A DNA stretch of 64,000 nt, taken from the NCBI RefSeq assembly GCF_006496635.1, contig NZ_CP022958.1, positions 2,108,001-2,172,000 of the forward strand. Direction: 5' to 3'. A model generated the notes under the pieces. That model saw only the letters and a list, made by a program, of their open reading frames with translations. It had not been told where the DNA came from and did no database searches. This document shows positions 8,666-18,545 of the stretch, piece by piece (position 1 is the stretch's first letter; every line of letters starts with the position of its first letter). The DNA comes from Azoarcus sp. DD4. GTDB taxonomy: Bacteria > Pseudomonadota > Gammaproteobacteria > Burkholderiales > Rhodocyclaceae. Both the position numbers and the translations under genes were made by a program.

Positions 8666-11155
8666 TCATGCGACCCTCCGCAGGTGCATCGGGCGCACGG
8701 TGTGGGTGAAAAAGCGGCGATGCACTTCGTCGGACAGGTTGCCGGAGGCCTCGAGGGCCTCGTTCAGCAGGGTGCGGAGCGTGCCGATGGCGAGTTCGCA
8801 GTCGTCGGCTTCGAAGCGGGTAAGGTCGAAGTCTTCCAGGCGGCGGGCGAGCGGGTCGATCATCAAGGACGGATAGGGGTGGCCGAGTTCACGTGCGGTG
8901 CGCGCCAGGTAGCGTTGAAGGATCTCGACCTGGAAGCCGACCGCGTGCGGGTTGGCGGTATCGAACACCAGCAGGTGCACCACCGGCAGCAGTTCCGGCA
9001 CGCGGCGGTAGCGCGCGCGGTAGGTGACGATGGAGTTGGCAACCTCCAGCATCCATTCGAACATGCGTTCGCGGATCTCGGGCGGTGCCTCCAGCGGTAC
9101 CGAGATCAGGCCTGCCAGACCGGCGAGGCGTTCGATGCGGCGGCCGAGGATGAGGAAACGCCAGCCTTCGTCGCGCGTCATGTCGTCCATCGCGAAACCG
9201 GCCAGCGCAATACAGGACTGCATCACCCGGTCCAGCGCCGACAGCGCCTGGTCGGTGGTCAGCACCGGCTCGGAGAGTTGCTGTTCCAGGCGGTTGAGCG
9301 CGTGCCAGTTGTCGGACGACAGGCGCTCGCGCACCTGGCTGGCGGCAAAGGCCAGTGCGCGCAGGTTGGCGGCTACCGAGCCGGGCTGGGTGAAGTCGGT
9401 GAGGGCTGCGACGAGTTCGGTTTCGAGCGGCGGTCGCTCGTCGTCATCGTCCTCGTCGTCCAGCGGCGACAGGACGCCGAGGCGGCGGGCTGCAAGAACA
9501 AGGCCGGCGAGGCTCTGTTCGGTTTCAGGGTCTGTGCTGGCAACCCGGGTGAGGGCCGCGCGCAGCAGGCGGGCGCTGGCTTCGCAACGCTCGGCGTAGC
9601 GTCCCATCCAGAAGAGGTTTTCACCCACCCGCGAGGGAATGTCGGAGCCCCCGCAGACGAGGTCGATCACGCCGAGGCGGCGCTTGAGCAGCGAGGTCCG
9701 TACCACCGGCGCTTCCGCGCGGACCCAAACGTCCTTCGACAGGCCGCCGCGCTGCATGGAGATGACTTCCATCGCGGCGCGCGGCGCGACGCGGCCGAGC
9801 GCGCCCGGCATGACGGCATAGCCTTCCGGTGTCGCGGTCGCGAACACGCGCACGCCCACCGAGCGGGGTGTCAGACGCTGGTTCCACACCGGTACCTGCG
9901 ACAACCGCACCCATTCCTGGGCGACATAGGCGTGGGGTTGCGCGACGATGCTCGCGATCATGCGCTTGCGCGCGTCGCCCTTGAGCTGGTGGCCGAATAC
10001 GGCTTCCATGCGCATGCTGGCGAAAGCGGGCTTGATCACGAGTTCGTCCAGGTGTTCGAGCACGTACTCGAGCGCCGGCGGTTCGCCGCACCACCAGCTC
10101 GCGACCGAGGGCATTGCCATCGGTTCGCCGAGCAGGCGCTGGCAGATCGCTGGCAGGAAACCGAAGATGGCGCCGGATTCGAGTACGCCGCTACCGATGG
10201 CGTTGGCCATCAGCACCCGTCCGGCGCGGATCGCACCGAGCAGGCCGGGAATGCCGAGGGCCGAATCGGCGCGCAGTTCGAGCGGGTCGCAGAAATCGTC
10301 GTCGAGCCGGCGCAGGATCGCGTGTACGCGGCGCAGGCCCCGCAGCGTCTTCAGGTAGACGGTGTCGTCGCGAACGGTGAGATCCTGGCCCTCGACCAGC
10401 GGAAAGCCGAGGTAGCGGGCGAGGAAGGCGTGTTCGAAGTAGGTCTCGTTGTACGGCCCCGGCGTGAGCAGCACGGTGAGCGGCACGTCGCCGTCGGCCG
10501 GCGCCATGCGCGCAAGGCTGTCCTGCATCGCGCGGAAGAAGCCCGCCAGCGGCTGCACGTGGAGCTCACGGAAGGCGTCCGGAAAGGCGCGCGACACGAT
10601 GATGCGGTTCTGCAGCGCGTAGCCTGCACCCGAGGGCCCCTGGGTGCGGTCGGCGATGACCCAGAAACGACCGTCCGGAGCGCGCGCGAGATCGGCCGCG
10701 TAACTGAAGAGCCACACCTTGCCAGGCGGCAAGGTGCCGCGCGCAGGCCACTTGAAACCGTGCTGGCCGAATACCAGCGCTGGCGGCAGCAGGCCCTCGG
10801 CGAGCAATGTCTGCGGGCCGTAGAGATCGGCCAGAATGGCGTTGAGCAGGCGCGCGCGCTGCGAGATGGCGCTGGAAATCCCGTGCCACTCCTCCGGGCT
10901 GACCAGCAGCGGCAGCATGTCGAGTTCCCAGGGGCGCTTGGTGCCCTTGGGGTCGGCATAGACGTTGTACGTGACACCGTCGGACTCGATCGCGTCGCGC
11001 ACGAAATCGGCACGGCGTTTCAAGGCGTCTTCGGGCGCGTGCTCGAGGCGTTCGGCGAAGGCCTGCCAGTGCGGCCGGGTTTCGCCGCGCGTGGCGAGCA
11101 TCTCGTCGTAGCGGTCCGCGATGAGCGGATAGGTGTCGAGGAGACCTGCGGACAT
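8666..11155 (-). CDS. Circularly permuted ATP-grasp / alpha-E fusion protein
   Basis: 829-residue two-part protein. The N-terminal half (about residues 1-480) is a circularly permuted ATP-grasp domain (DUF404/DUF407 type), with LLTPGPYNETYFEHAFLARY, LVEGQDLTVRDD and AIGSGVLES as family landmarks. The C-terminal half (about 510-825) is an all-helical alpha-E domain (DUF403 type) beginning near GENLFWMGRYAERCEASARLLR. In many genomes these are separate adjacent genes; here they are fused. An ATP-dependent amide-forming ligase is predicted, partnered by the transglutaminase-like genes on both sides. ATG 11155 is preferred to the TTG at 11167. Confidence 0.9.
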   Translation of the reverse strand: MSAGLLDTYPLIADRYDEMLATRGETRPHWQAFAERLEHAPEDALKRRADFVRDAIESDGVTYNVYADPKGTKRPWELDMLPLLVSPEEWHGISSAISQRARLLNAILADLYGPQTLLAEGLLPPALVFGQHGFKWPARGTLPPGKVWLFSYAADLARAPDGRFWVIADRTQGPSGAGYALQNRIIVSRAFPDAFRELHVQPLAGFFRAMQDSLARMAPADGDVPLTVLLTPGPYNETYFEHAFLARYLGFPLVEGQDLTVRDDTVYLKTLRGLRRVHAILRRLDDDFCDPLELRADSALGIPGLLGAIRAGRVLMANAIGSGVLESGAIFGFLPAICQRLLGEPMAMPSVASWWCGEPPALEYVLEHLDELVIKPAFASMRMEAVFGHQLKGDARKRMIASIVAQPHAYVAQEWVRLSQVPVWNQRLTPRSVGVRVFATATPEGYAVMPGALGRVAPRAAMEVISMQRGGLSKDVWVRAEAPVVRTSLLKRRLGVIDLVCGGSDIPSRVGENLFWMGRYAERCEASARLLRAALTRVASTDPETEQSLAGLVLAARRLGVLSPLDDEDDDDERPPLETELVAALTDFTQPGSVAANLRALAFAASQVRERLSSDNWHALNRLEQQLSEPVLTTDQALSALDRVMQSCIALAGFAMDDMTRDEGWRFLILGRRIERLAGLAGLISVPLEAPPEIRERMFEWMLEVANSIVTYRARYRRVPELLPVVHLLVFDTANPHAVGFQVEILQRYLARTARELGHPYPSLMIDPLARRLEDFDLTRFEADDCELAIGTLRTLLNEALEASGNLSDEVHRRFFTHTVRPMHLRRVA

Positions 11156-11204
11156 GATCGCTAGCAAATCGCGCCGCGCTCGCAGGGCGAGCGCGGCGCG
11201 CGGG

Positions 11205-14200
11205 TTAGTGTTGACGCAAGTCTAGCGTGAATGGGAACTCCGGGTTGATGCGGGCTTCCCCGATGTCCATCCGTCCGGGCGTATGACCCATGCGGAAGTA
11301 GCGCGCCATGCGGCGGCTTTCGGCCTCGAACGCGTTAACCGGGAAGGTGTCGTAGTTGCGCCCGCCGGGGTGGGCCACATGGTACTGGCAGCCGCCCAGG
11401 CTGCGCTGGTTCCAGGTGTCGACGATATCGAAGGTAAGCGGGCCGTCGGTGCCTATGGTCGGATGCAGGCAGGATGCCGGCTGCCAGGCGCGGTAGCGCA
11501 CGCCAGCGACGGATTCGCCCACCGTGCCGGTCGGCTGCAGCGGCACGGGCACACCGTTGCAGGTCACCGTGTAGCGGTCCGGCGCGGCGCCGTTGAGCTT
11601 GACCTGGATGCGTTCGATAGAGGAATCCACGTAGCGTACCGTGGTGCCGACCGCACCTTCCTCGCCCATGACGTGCCAGGGTTCGAGGGCGGCGCGCAGT
11701 TCGAGTTGCATGCCCTTGACGGCGAAATCGCCATATTTCGGGAAACGGAACTCGAGGTGCGGCGCGAACCACTCAGCCTTCACCGGGTAGCCGTCGGCCT
11801 GCAGGTCGGTCATGACGTCGTTGAAGTCCTGCCAGACGAAATGCGGCAGCAGGAAGCGGTCGTGCAGTTCCGTTCCCCAGCGCACCAGCTTGGGCGGCGT
11901 GTAGGGGTCTTTCCAGAAGCGGGCGACCAGGGTGCGCAGCAGCAGTTGCTGGGTGAGGCTCATGCGGGCATGCGGCGGCATTTCGAATGCGCGCATTTCG
12001 AGCAGGCCGAGGCGGCCGGTGGGGCCGTCCGGCGAGTAGAGCTTGTCGATGCAGAATTCGGCGCGGTGGGTGTTGCCGCTGACGTCGATCAGCAGGTTGC
12101 GCAGCAGGCGGTCGACCATCCAGGGCGGGCAGCCGTTGTCGCTCTGCTTGATGATCCGGTCCATCTCGCGGAAGGCGAGCTCGATCTCGGGTACCGAGTC
12201 GTTGCGTGCCTCGTCGATGCGCGGTGCCTGGGAGGTCGGGCCGATGAAGAGGCCGGAGAACAGGTAGGACAGGCTGGGATGGTTATGCCAGTAGCTGATC
12301 AGGCTGCGCAGCAGGTCGGGGCGCCGCAGGAAGGGCGAATCGGCCGGTGTCTCGCCGCCGAGCACGAAGTGGTTGCCGCCGCCGGTGCCGGTATGGCGGC
12401 CGTCGAGCATGAACTTCTCGGTGGTCAGCCGCGAGTAGTGTGCGGATTCGTAGAGGTGGGTGGTCTGGTCCACCAGTTGGTCCCAGTTCGAGGCGGGGTG
12501 GATGTTCACCTCGATCACGCCCGGGTCTGGCGTGATGCGGAAATGCGACAGGCGCGGATCGCGCGGCGGCTCGTAGCCTTCCAGCATGACCCGCTGGTTG
12601 AGGCTTTCGGCCGTGGCTTCGATTGCCGCGGTGATCTCGAGGTAGTCTTCCAGCGTGGCGACCGGCGGCATGAACACGTAGAGCGTACCGTTGCGGGCTT
12701 CTGCGCACATGGCAGTGCGGGTGATCCATCCGGCCGACTGCTTGGCCTGGGGCTTGCGGTCGGTGGTCTCCGCCTGGCTGCCGGGCTTTCCATTGCCGTC
12801 CTTGCCGCCGCGGCCGCCACCGGCCAGCAGGCCAGGGTCGCCGCCGGCCGACGGATACAGCGCCGAGGTCAGCCCGCTGGCCGGGCCGAATTGCTGGCGG
12901 ATCGCCGCATGCGTCGGCAGCGGCCGGAAGTTGTCGAAGGGGTCGGGCTGGTGGATCCAGGGATATTCGCCCGGTGTGGTCCACGGCTGGGAATCCAGCG
13001 GCAGCCGGTAACCCAGCGGCGAATCGCCCGGGATCAGGTAGCAGCGCTCGCTGCGCAGGAACCACGGCCCGGTCTGCCAGGCGCCGCTTGCGGGATTGCG
13101 CGCGATCGGCAGGATGTGGCCGGCGACCTTGGTCAGGCCCTGCGTATAGACCTTCATCAGCCGCTCGCGCTCGAGCGCATCGTCCAGGCGTGAATCGAAG
13201 GGATCGACGTTGGCCGGCAGGCGACGTTCGCGCCACAGGTAATAGAAGACGTCTTCGTAGGCCGGGAAGACGTACTGGGCGTCCAGCCCGAGGCGGTCGG
13301 CCAGGCTGCGCAGGAAGCGGCCGGCGATGATGTCGGTGGCGCCATCCGGGCGGCTTTCGTCGGCGATCAGTTCGCGGCGCGCCCACATCGGTTCGCCGTC
13401 CTTGCGCCAATAGCAGTTGAGCGACCAGCGCGGAAGTTGCTCGCCCGGATACCACTTGCCCTGACCGTAGTGGACCAGGCCCTGCGGCCCGTACTTGGCG
13501 GCGAGACGATCGTAGAGGTCGGCGGCGAGCCGCTTCTTGTTCGGCCCCATCGCGGTGGTGTTCCATTCGGCGCCGTCGGGGTCGTCGACCGATACGAAGG
13601 TCGGTTCGCCACCCTGGGTGAGACGGACGTCGTGCTCGGTCAGCTCGCCGTCGATGGCGTGGCCGAGCAGTTCGATCTCGCTCCACTGCTCTTCGGTGTA
13701 GGGTTTGGTGACGCGCGGCGCCTCCCAGATGCGGGTGACCTTCATCGCGTGCTCGAACTCGACCTCGCACTTGTCGAGCGCGCCGGTGAGCGGGGCGGCG
13801 GAGTATGGATCGGGCGTGCAGGCGAGCGGGATGTGGCCCTCGCCGGCGAAGAGGCCGGAGGTGGGGTCGAGGCCGATCCAGCCTGCACCCGGCAGGTAGA
13901 CCTCGCACCAGGCGTGCAGGTCGGTGAAGTCGGCCTCGGGGCCGGAGGGGCCGTCGAGCGATTTGACGTCCGGCGTGAGCTGGATCAGGTAGCCCGACAC
14001 GAAGCGCGCAGCCAAACCGAGGTGGCGCAGCAGCTGCACCAGCAGCCAGGCCGAATCGCGGCAGGAACCGGAACGCTTTTCCAGCGTCTCTTCAGGGGTC
14101 TGGACCCCCGGCTCCAGCCGGATGGTGTAGTCGATGTGGCGGTAGAGCTCGGCGTTGAGGTCGACCAGGAAGTTGACGCTCTGCTTCTGTTCGCGGTCGA

Positions 14201-14600
14201 TGCTGCCGACGTATTCGGCGAACTTCGGTGTCAGCGGCAGCTTCTTGAAATAGGGCGCGAGTTCGTCGCGCTGCCAGGATTCGTACTCGAAGGGGATGTG
14301 CTCCGCATGCGGCTCGAGGAAGAAGTCGAACGGATTGATGACCGCCATCTCGGCGACGAGGTCTACTTCGATGCGCATCTGGGTGGTCTTCTCGGGGAAG
14401 ACCACGCGGGCAAGGTAATTGGATTGCGGATCCTGCTGCCAGTTGATGAAGTGGGTGTCGGGCAGGATGCGCAGCGAGTACGAAAGAATGCGGGTACGGC
14501 TATGTGGCGCCGGCCGCAACCGGATCACCTGCGGACCGAGGTTGATCGGGCGGTCGTACTTGTAGGTGGTGACGTGAGAGAGCGCCACATGGATGGACAT
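11205..14600 (-). CDS. Large transglutaminase-like / DUF2126 protein
   Basis: 1131-residue protein. The N-terminal third is a transglutaminase-like domain (SIHVALSHVTTYKYDRP at the start, then the Cys in EKRSGSCRDSAWLLVQLLRH and the His in FTDLHAWCEVYLPGAGWIGLDP). The remaining two thirds match the DUF2126 region, with LTQGGEPTFVSVDDPDG and TGGGNHFVLGGETPADSP typical of that family and resembling a carboxylate-amine ligase fold. ATG 14600 is chosen, preceded by GGAAGA; the longer frame adds an unlikely tail. It is the first gene of the minus-strand amide-ligation cluster and diverges from the M20 gene over 263 bp. Confidence 0.92.
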   Translation of the reverse strand: MSIHVALSHVTTYKYDRPINLGPQVIRLRPAPHSRTRILSYSLRILPDTHFINWQQDPQSNYLARVVFPEKTTQMRIEVDLVAEMAVINPFDFFLEPHAEHIPFEYESWQRDELAPYFKKLPLTPKFAEYVGSIDREQKQSVNFLVDLNAELYRHIDYTIRLEPGVQTPEETLEKRSGSCRDSAWLLVQLLRHLGLAARFVSGYLIQLTPDVKSLDGPSGPEADFTDLHAWCEVYLPGAGWIGLDPTSGLFAGEGHIPLACTPDPYSAAPLTGALDKCEVEFEHAMKVTRIWEAPRVTKPYTEEQWSEIELLGHAIDGELTEHDVRLTQGGEPTFVSVDDPDGAEWNTTAMGPNKKRLAADLYDRLAAKYGPQGLVHYGQGKWYPGEQLPRWSLNCYWRKDGEPMWARRELIADESRPDGATDIIAGRFLRSLADRLGLDAQYVFPAYEDVFYYLWRERRLPANVDPFDSRLDDALERERLMKVYTQGLTKVAGHILPIARNPASGAWQTGPWFLRSERCYLIPGDSPLGYRLPLDSQPWTTPGEYPWIHQPDPFDNFRPLPTHAAIRQQFGPASGLTSALYPSAGGDPGLLAGGGRGGKDGNGKPGSQAETTDRKPQAKQSAGWITRTAMCAEARNGTLYVFMPPVATLEDYLEITAAIEATAESLNQRVMLEGYEPPRDPRLSHFRITPDPGVIEVNIHPASNWDQLVDQTTHLYESAHYSRLTTEKFMLDGRHTGTGGGNHFVLGGETPADSPFLRRPDLLRSLISYWHNHPSLSYLFSGLFIGPTSQAPRIDEARNDSVPEIELAFREMDRIIKQSDNGCPPWMVDRLLRNLLIDVSGNTHRAEFCIDKLYSPDGPTGRLGLLEMRAFEMPPHARMSLTQQLLLRTLVARFWKDPYTPPKLVRWGTELHDRFLLPHFVWQDFNDVMTDLQADGYPVKAEWFAPHLEFRFPKYGDFAVKGMQLELRAALEPWHVMGEEGAVGTTVRYVDSSIERIQVKLNGAAPDRYTVTCNGVPVPLQPTGTVGESVAGVRYRAWQPASCLHPTIGTDGPLTFDIVDTWNQRSLGGCQYHVAHPGGRNYDTFPVNAFEAESRRMARYFRMGHTPGRMDIGEARINPEFPFTLDLRQH

Positions 14601-14863
14601 GGAAGTCTTCCTTGTTCGAGCAGATTGGATAATGCACAGCAAGTCTTGCGCCAAGCCACTCTGCCCGGATTGTCGGGATCAAGACGGCATGGGCGCACTG
14701 TAATCGGGCGCGCCCTGTTTTGGGGCGCACCGTTTTTGTTCAATATTCCCGCCGTTTGGCGGGCGGACAGCGTCTTGTCTCCTGTACTACACTGGTTTGC
14801 CCCGAAAGCCGGCTTGCCGGCCTGTCCGTCATTCGCCCGCCCTATCTACACCCCGGTGCCAAC

Positions 14864-16036
14864 ATGAGCGTCATCGATATCGTCCGCCCGCGTCTTTACA
14901 AATTGACGGCCATCCGGCGGGACATCCATGCCCATCCGGAACTCGCGTTCGCCGAGCATCGTACCGCGGACCTCGTCGCCCGCCATCTCGAGTCCCTGGG
15001 GCTGGAGGTCCATCGTGGGTTGGGCGGCACCGGCGTGGTCGGCGTGCTGCGCGGCGGTCGCGGCCTGCGTGCGGTCGGCCTGCGCGCCGACATGGATGCA
15101 CTGCCCATCACCGAGCGCAACACCTTCGCCCACCGCTCTACCACCGATGGCTGCATGCATGCCTGTGGCCATGATGGCCATACCACCATGCTGCTCGGCG
15201 CGGCCGAAGTGCTGGCTGCGAATCCCGATTTCGACGGCATCGTCTATTTCCTCTTCCAACCGGCGGAGGAAGGCGAAGGCGGCGCGCTGGCGATGATCGA
15301 GGACGGCCTGTTCGAGCGCTTCCCGATGGAGGCCGTATTCGGCATGCACAACTGGCCGGGGCTTCCGGCGGGCAGCTTCGCCGTCCACGCCGGGCCGGTG
15401 ATGGCCAGCGCCGACCGTTTCGACATCACCGTGCTCGGCCATGGCGCCCATGCGGCCATGCCGCACCTCGGCGCCGATCCGGTAACGGCCGCCGCTGCGC
15501 TGGTGCAGGCGGTGCAGACCATCGTGTCGCGCAATCTCGACCCGGCCGACTCGGCGGTGGTCTCGGTCACCCAGTTCCATGCGGGCGAAGCCTACAACGT
15601 GATTCCGGACCGCGCCGAGCTGTCCGGCACGGTCCGCGCATTTTCGGCGACGGTGCAGGATGCGGTGGAGGCGAGGCTGCGCACGCTGTGCGACGGCATC
15701 GCGGCCGGATTCGGGGTGAAGGTGGACTTTGCCTACCGGCGCGGTTACCCGCCGACCATCAACACCGCGCCCGAGGCCGCGGTCTGCGTCGAGGTCGCGC
15801 GCAGCCTGGTCGGCGACGCCGCAGTCGACACCGCCGCTCGGCCGAGCATGGGCGCCGAGGATTTCGCCTATTTCCTTCAGCGAAAGCCGGGCGCCTACGT
15901 GTGGATAGGCAACGGGCCGGGCGAGGGTGGTTGCACCCTGCACAACCCGCATTACGACTTCAACGACGACATCCTGCCGGCGGGCGTAGCCTACTGGGTA
16001 GAACTCGTCCGCCACCTTCTGCCGGCAGCCCGCTGA
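14864..16036 (+). CDS. M20 family amidohydrolase (hippurate hydrolase-like)
   Basis: 390-residue zinc amidohydrolase of the M20D group (HipO/IAA-amino-acid hydrolase-like), releasing amino acids from N-acyl conjugates. Metal and catalytic elements appear in order: GLRADMDALPI, MHACGHDGHTTMLLGAAE, PAEEGEGGALAMIEDG, the dimerisation-domain segment GHGAHAAMPHLGADPV, and the C-terminal MGAEDFAYFL with CTLHNPHYDFNDD. The ATG at 14864 begins a standard-length protein. It is followed 3 bp later by the FtsX-type permease. The true substrate cannot be told from sequence. Confidence 0.92.
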   Translation: MSVIDIVRPRLYKLTAIRRDIHAHPELAFAEHRTADLVARHLESLGLEVHRGLGGTGVVGVLRGGRGLRAVGLRADMDALPITERNTFAHRSTTDGCMHACGHDGHTTMLLGAAEVLAANPDFDGIVYFLFQPAEEGEGGALAMIEDGLFERFPMEAVFGMHNWPGLPAGSFAVHAGPVMASADRFDITVLGHGAHAAMPHLGADPVTAAAALVQAVQTIVSRNLDPADSAVVSVTQFHAGEAYNVIPDRAELSGTVRAFSATVQDAVEARLRTLCDGIAAGFGVKVDFAYRRGYPPTINTAPEAAVCVEVARSLVGDAAVDTAARPSMGAEDFAYFLQRKPGAYVWIGNGPGEGGCTLHNPHYDFNDDILPAGVAYWVELVRHLLPAAR

Positions 16037-16039
16037 ACG

Positions 16040-18535
16040 ATGATCACCCTGCGCCTTGCCTTCCGCATGATGCTGCGCGACCTGCGCGCCGGAGAACTCC
16101 ATTTGCTCGGGCTGGCGATCATCGTCGCGGTGGCGAGTCTCACCAGCGTCGGCTTCCTGGCAGATCGCGTCGGCCGCGGCCTGGACCGCGAGGCCAACCA
16201 GTTGCTCGGCGGCGACCTGTTGCTGCGCGCCGATCGTCCCTGGCCGGAACGCTTTGCCGACGAGGCGCGGCAGCGCGGGCTGGGCACTGTCACCACCGTG
16301 CTTTTCACCAGCATGGCGAGCACGCCGGCAGCTGCCCAGCTGGCCGGCGTCAAGGTAGTCGAACCGGGTTATCCGCTGCGCGGCAGCGTGCGCATTGCGC
16401 CAGCTCCGAACGCGGCGGATGCGGTCGCCGGCCGGGTGCCCGCGCCGGGCGAGGTGTGGCTGGACGAGCGCCTGTTCGCCGATCTGGGGGTGAAGGTTGG
16501 CGACAAGGTCGGGCTCGGGCTGGTGGAGTTTCGCGTCGGTGGCATGGTGAGCTTCGAATCCGACCGTGGCGCCAATTTCTTCAGCCTGCTGCCACGGGCG
16601 ATGTTCAATGCCGCGGACCTGCCCGCCACCGGGCTGCTGGCTGCCGGCAGCCGTGCCAGCTGGCTGTTGCACATCGCGGGTACGCAAGAGGCGGTAGCCG
16701 ACTACGAAAAATGGGCCAGGACGCAGCTGGGTCGTGGCCAGCGCGTGGAGACCATCGAAAATGCGCGGCCGGAAGTGCGCGAGGCGCTCGATCGCGCGCA
16801 GCGCTTCCTGCGGCTTGCGGCGCTGCTGGCCGTGATCCTGGCCGCAGTGGCGGTGGGCCTGTCGGCGCGGCGCTTCATGCGTCGCCATCTCGATGCCTGT
16901 GCGGTGATGCGCTGCCTGGGCGCACGCCAGCGTCAGGTGCTGGGGGTGGTGACCGGGGAATTCCTCGTCTTCGGCCTGATCGCCGCACTGCTGGGCAGCC
17001 TGCTCGGCTGGGTGACGCAATGGGCCTTGGCCGATGGCGTGCAGGCCTTTCTCGCCAGCGATTTGCCTGCGCCTTCGCTGCTGCCGCTGGCGCACGGCCT
17101 GGCGGTCGGTATGGCCCTGCTGGTGGGTTTCGTGCTGCCGCAGCTGCTGCGTCTGGGCAAGGTGTCGACCTTGCGGGTGCTGCGGCGCGAGTTCGATGTC
17201 GCCGAACCCGCCAGCAGCATCGCCTGGGTGCTGGGCGCTGCGGCACTGCTCGCGCTGGTGTTCTGGATTGCCGCCGATCTCCGCCTGGGTTTGTTCGTCG
17301 CGCTCGGTTTCGTCCTCGCGCTGGGGCTTTTTGCCCTGATGGCATGGTGGAGTCTCGGCCTCGTGACCCGCCTGAAGGGGCAGGGCAGCCTGCGCGGCGG
17401 TGGCTGGCGCTACGGCATCGCGGCGCTCGGGCGGCGCATGGGCGGCAGCGTCATCCAGGTAACGGCGCTTGGTCTGGGCATGACTGCCTTGCTGCTGCTT
17501 ACCCTGATCCGCGCCGACCTGCTCGACAGCTGGCGGCGCATGGCGCCGGCCGATGCCCCCAACCGTTTCATCATCAACATCCAGCCCGATCAACGAGAGG
17601 GCATCGCCGCCCGCTTTGCCGGGGCCGGGCTGCCGGTGCCGCAGATCCAGCCGATGATCCGGGCGCGGCTCGTGGCGATCAACGACAAGCCGGTCAATGG
17701 TGCAGATTATGCGGACGAGCGGACCCGCCGCCTAGCTGAACGCGAGTTCAATCTTTCCTACGACACGGCGCTGCCGGCGGGCAACGCGGTGGCCGAGGGG
17801 CGCTGGCACGGCACCGACACCACGCCGCAGCTGTCGGTCGAAAAGGGCCTTGCCGAAACCTTTGGGCTCGCCGTCGGCGACTGGGTGCGATTCGAGATCG
17901 CGGGCCGTATGGTGGACGGGCCGATCACCAGCGTACGTGCCTTGTCGTGGGACTCGATGCGGGTGAACTTCTTCTTCATCGGCTCGGCGGGCTGGCTGGA
18001 AGCCTATCCGGCCAGCCTCATCACCAGTTTCCATCTGCCCGCGGCACGGCACGACTTCACCACCGCGCTGGTCAATGCCTACCCCAATCTCTCGGTGATC
18101 GACGTCGCGGCGGTGCTGGCCCAGGTGCAGGCGATGACCGACCGGCTGATCGTGATCGTGCAGTTCGTGTTTGGCTTTGCGTTGTTCGCAGGCCTGGTGG
18201 TGCTTTACGCCGCGCTGCAGTCCACCCACGACGAACGCGAATACGAACTGGCGATGCTGCGCACGCTGGGGGCGCGCAACCGGCAGGTGCGCCAGGCCCT
18301 GCTGGCCGAATTCCTGGTACTCGGCGGACTCGCCGGGGTGCTCGCCGGCATCGGCGCCAGTGCCATCGGCTGGGCCTTGGCGCACTACGTCTTCAAGATG
18401 AACTACCTGCCGGGTTTCGCGCCCTTGCTCCTGGCGGCGCTGCTCGGCGGTGCCGGGGTGGTGTTGGGCGGTTGGCTGGGCACCCGTGGGCTCCTGCGGC
18501 GTCCGCCGCTGGCCAGCCTGCGGGCCCTGGCCTGA
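16040..18535 (+). CDS. FtsX-like ABC transporter permease (YbbP type)
   Basis: 831-residue integral membrane protein with the architecture of YbbP-type permeases: an N-terminal membrane helix, a large periplasmic MacB-like region, a helix cluster at about 255-450, another periplasmic region, and a C-terminal FtsX domain with helices (VIVQFVFGFALFAGLVVLYAA; LAEFLVLGGLAGVLAGIGAS). No ATPase gene of the YbbA type is adjacent, so its partner must be encoded elsewhere. Starts 3 bp after the M20 gene and converges with moaA. Such permeases act in lipoprotein or lipid handling or in toxin export; the cargo here is unknown. Confidence 0.9.
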   Translation: MITLRLAFRMMLRDLRAGELHLLGLAIIVAVASLTSVGFLADRVGRGLDREANQLLGGDLLLRADRPWPERFADEARQRGLGTVTTVLFTSMASTPAAAQLAGVKVVEPGYPLRGSVRIAPAPNAADAVAGRVPAPGEVWLDERLFADLGVKVGDKVGLGLVEFRVGGMVSFESDRGANFFSLLPRAMFNAADLPATGLLAAGSRASWLLHIAGTQEAVADYEKWARTQLGRGQRVETIENARPEVREALDRAQRFLRLAALLAVILAAVAVGLSARRFMRRHLDACAVMRCLGARQRQVLGVVTGEFLVFGLIAALLGSLLGWVTQWALADGVQAFLASDLPAPSLLPLAHGLAVGMALLVGFVLPQLLRLGKVSTLRVLRREFDVAEPASSIAWVLGAAALLALVFWIAADLRLGLFVALGFVLALGLFALMAWWSLGLVTRLKGQGSLRGGGWRYGIAALGRRMGGSVIQVTALGLGMTALLLLTLIRADLLDSWRRMAPADAPNRFIINIQPDQREGIAARFAGAGLPVPQIQPMIRARLVAINDKPVNGADYADERTRRLAEREFNLSYDTALPAGNAVAEGRWHGTDTTPQLSVEKGLAETFGLAVGDWVRFEIAGRMVDGPITSVRALSWDSMRVNFFFIGSAGWLEAYPASLITSFHLPAARHDFTTALVNAYPNLSVIDVAAVLAQVQAMTDRLIVIVQFVFGFALFAGLVVLYAALQSTHDEREYELAMLRTLGARNRQVRQALLAEFLVLGGLAGVLAGIGASAIGWALAHYVFKMNYLPGFAPLLLAALLGGAGVVLGGWLGTRGLLRRPPLASLRALA

Positions 18536-18545
18536 ACGAGCCAGC

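Noticed and set aside
7523..11164. 1213-codon open frame on the plus strand
   Set aside because: Antisense shadow of the transglutaminase and ATP-grasp/alpha-E genes; GC-rich codon structure keeps the opposite frame open. No family motifs and poor amino-acid composition.
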